From Lachnospiraceae bacterium (lineage in GTDB: Bacteria > Bacillota_A > Clostridia > Lachnospirales > Lachnospiraceae), in the NCBI GenBank assembly GCA_017652545.1, contig JAGCAV010000107.1, positions 1 through 5,428 of the forward strand: a stretch of 5,428 bases of DNA, written 5' to 3'. Within the stretch, counting starts at the first letter, position 1, and the number at the start of each line of letters is the position of its first letter. Both the position numbers and the translations under genes were made by a program. A model generated the notes under the pieces. The model was given only the letters and a program-made list of their open reading frames with translations. It did not search any database and was not told where the DNA came from. Positions 5,313 to 5,428 of the stretch are shown here, in pieces.

Positions 5313-5340
5313 GAAGACAGGGCCGGAGCCCTGTCTTCTT
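5313..5340 (+). terminator. Terminator-like hairpin at the end of the TRAP operon
   Basis: GAAGACAGGGC (5313-5323) and GCCCTGTCTTC (5328-5338) form a perfect 11-bp stem with a CGGA tetraloop. The bases that follow (TTAATGTAATTA) are AT-rich but not a clean T-tract. The stem strength and its position 18 bases after the last stop codon make it the natural end of the operon transcript; termination may be incomplete. Confidence 0.65.
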
Positions 5341-5349
5341 AATGTAATT

Positions 5350-5377
5350 AAAAAAGGATAGGTAAAAAAACCTATTT
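5350..5377 (-). terminator. Weak hairpin terminator reading on the minus strand
   Basis: ATAGGT (5358-5363) and ACCTAT (5370-5375) form a 6-bp stem with a six-base A loop. Read on the minus strand, it is followed by CC and then TTTTTT (the A-run at 5350-5355), the form of an intrinsic terminator for a convergent transcript. The stem is short and AT-rich, so this is tentative; no minus-strand gene end is visible in the few bases to its right. Confidence 0.35.
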
Positions 5378-5403
5378 ACAAGATTCAAATGTCGTGATAA
5401 AGT
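5375..5403 (+). promoter_or_regulatory. Candidate promoter for a gene beyond the right edge
   Basis: TTTACA (5375-5380; 5 of 6 to consensus) is followed after 17 bases by TAAAGT (5398-5403; 4 of 6), with TG one base before the -10 box (5395-5396), an extended -10 element. Transcription would start around 5410, running off the window. No coding start is visible in the remaining bases. Confidence 0.4.
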
Positions 5404-5428
5404 AGTAGAGCATTGTTCGGGGGCGTAG

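Overview
The window looks like chromosomal DNA from a fairly GC-rich Clostridia-type Firmicute, probably Lachnospiraceae-like. The grounds are strong AGGAGG-type ribosome binding sites, sigma-A-like promoters, the style of the proteins, and a TAXI-type TRAP transporter operon of the kind seen in gut clostridia. The taxonomic call is inference from gene style, not from a marker gene.

Layout. Bases 2-757 hold the C-terminal part of an unrecognised, very acidic protein whose start lies left of the window. Bases 758-1116 (359 bases) contain no convincing gene but are densely structured. First comes a repeat/hairpin element (759-964): an exact 30-base direct repeat at both ends, a 23-base inverted repeat at the right end and several smaller stem-loops between. 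Then comes the control region of the next operon: a 16-base perfect palindrome, a near-consensus promoter, an attenuator-like hairpin followed by CTTTTT, and a strong ribosome binding site.

Bases 1117-5294 form one co-directional operon of four genes: a TAXI-family TRAP solute-binding protein, a DUF1850 protein, a fused TRAP permease (small and large membrane subunits in one chain), and a cytidylate-kinase-like protein whose ATG overlaps the permease stop codon (ATGA). The first three are the standard parts of a TAXI TRAP transporter, an ion-gradient-driven importer of organic anions. The substrate cannot be read from sequence. The kinase-like protein is the unusual partner, and its tight translational coupling suggests a function linked to the transporter.

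After the operon there are two consecutive hairpins (5296-5338), a small A/T-flanked hairpin that would work as a terminator for the opposite strand, and a plausible promoter (5375-5403) pointing at a gene beyond the right edge.

I see no clear evidence of a wholly new system. The points most worth following up are the attenuator-like leader, the repeat element with mutually exclusive pairings, the missing lipobox cysteine in the binding protein, and the kinase-like gene coupled to the permease.
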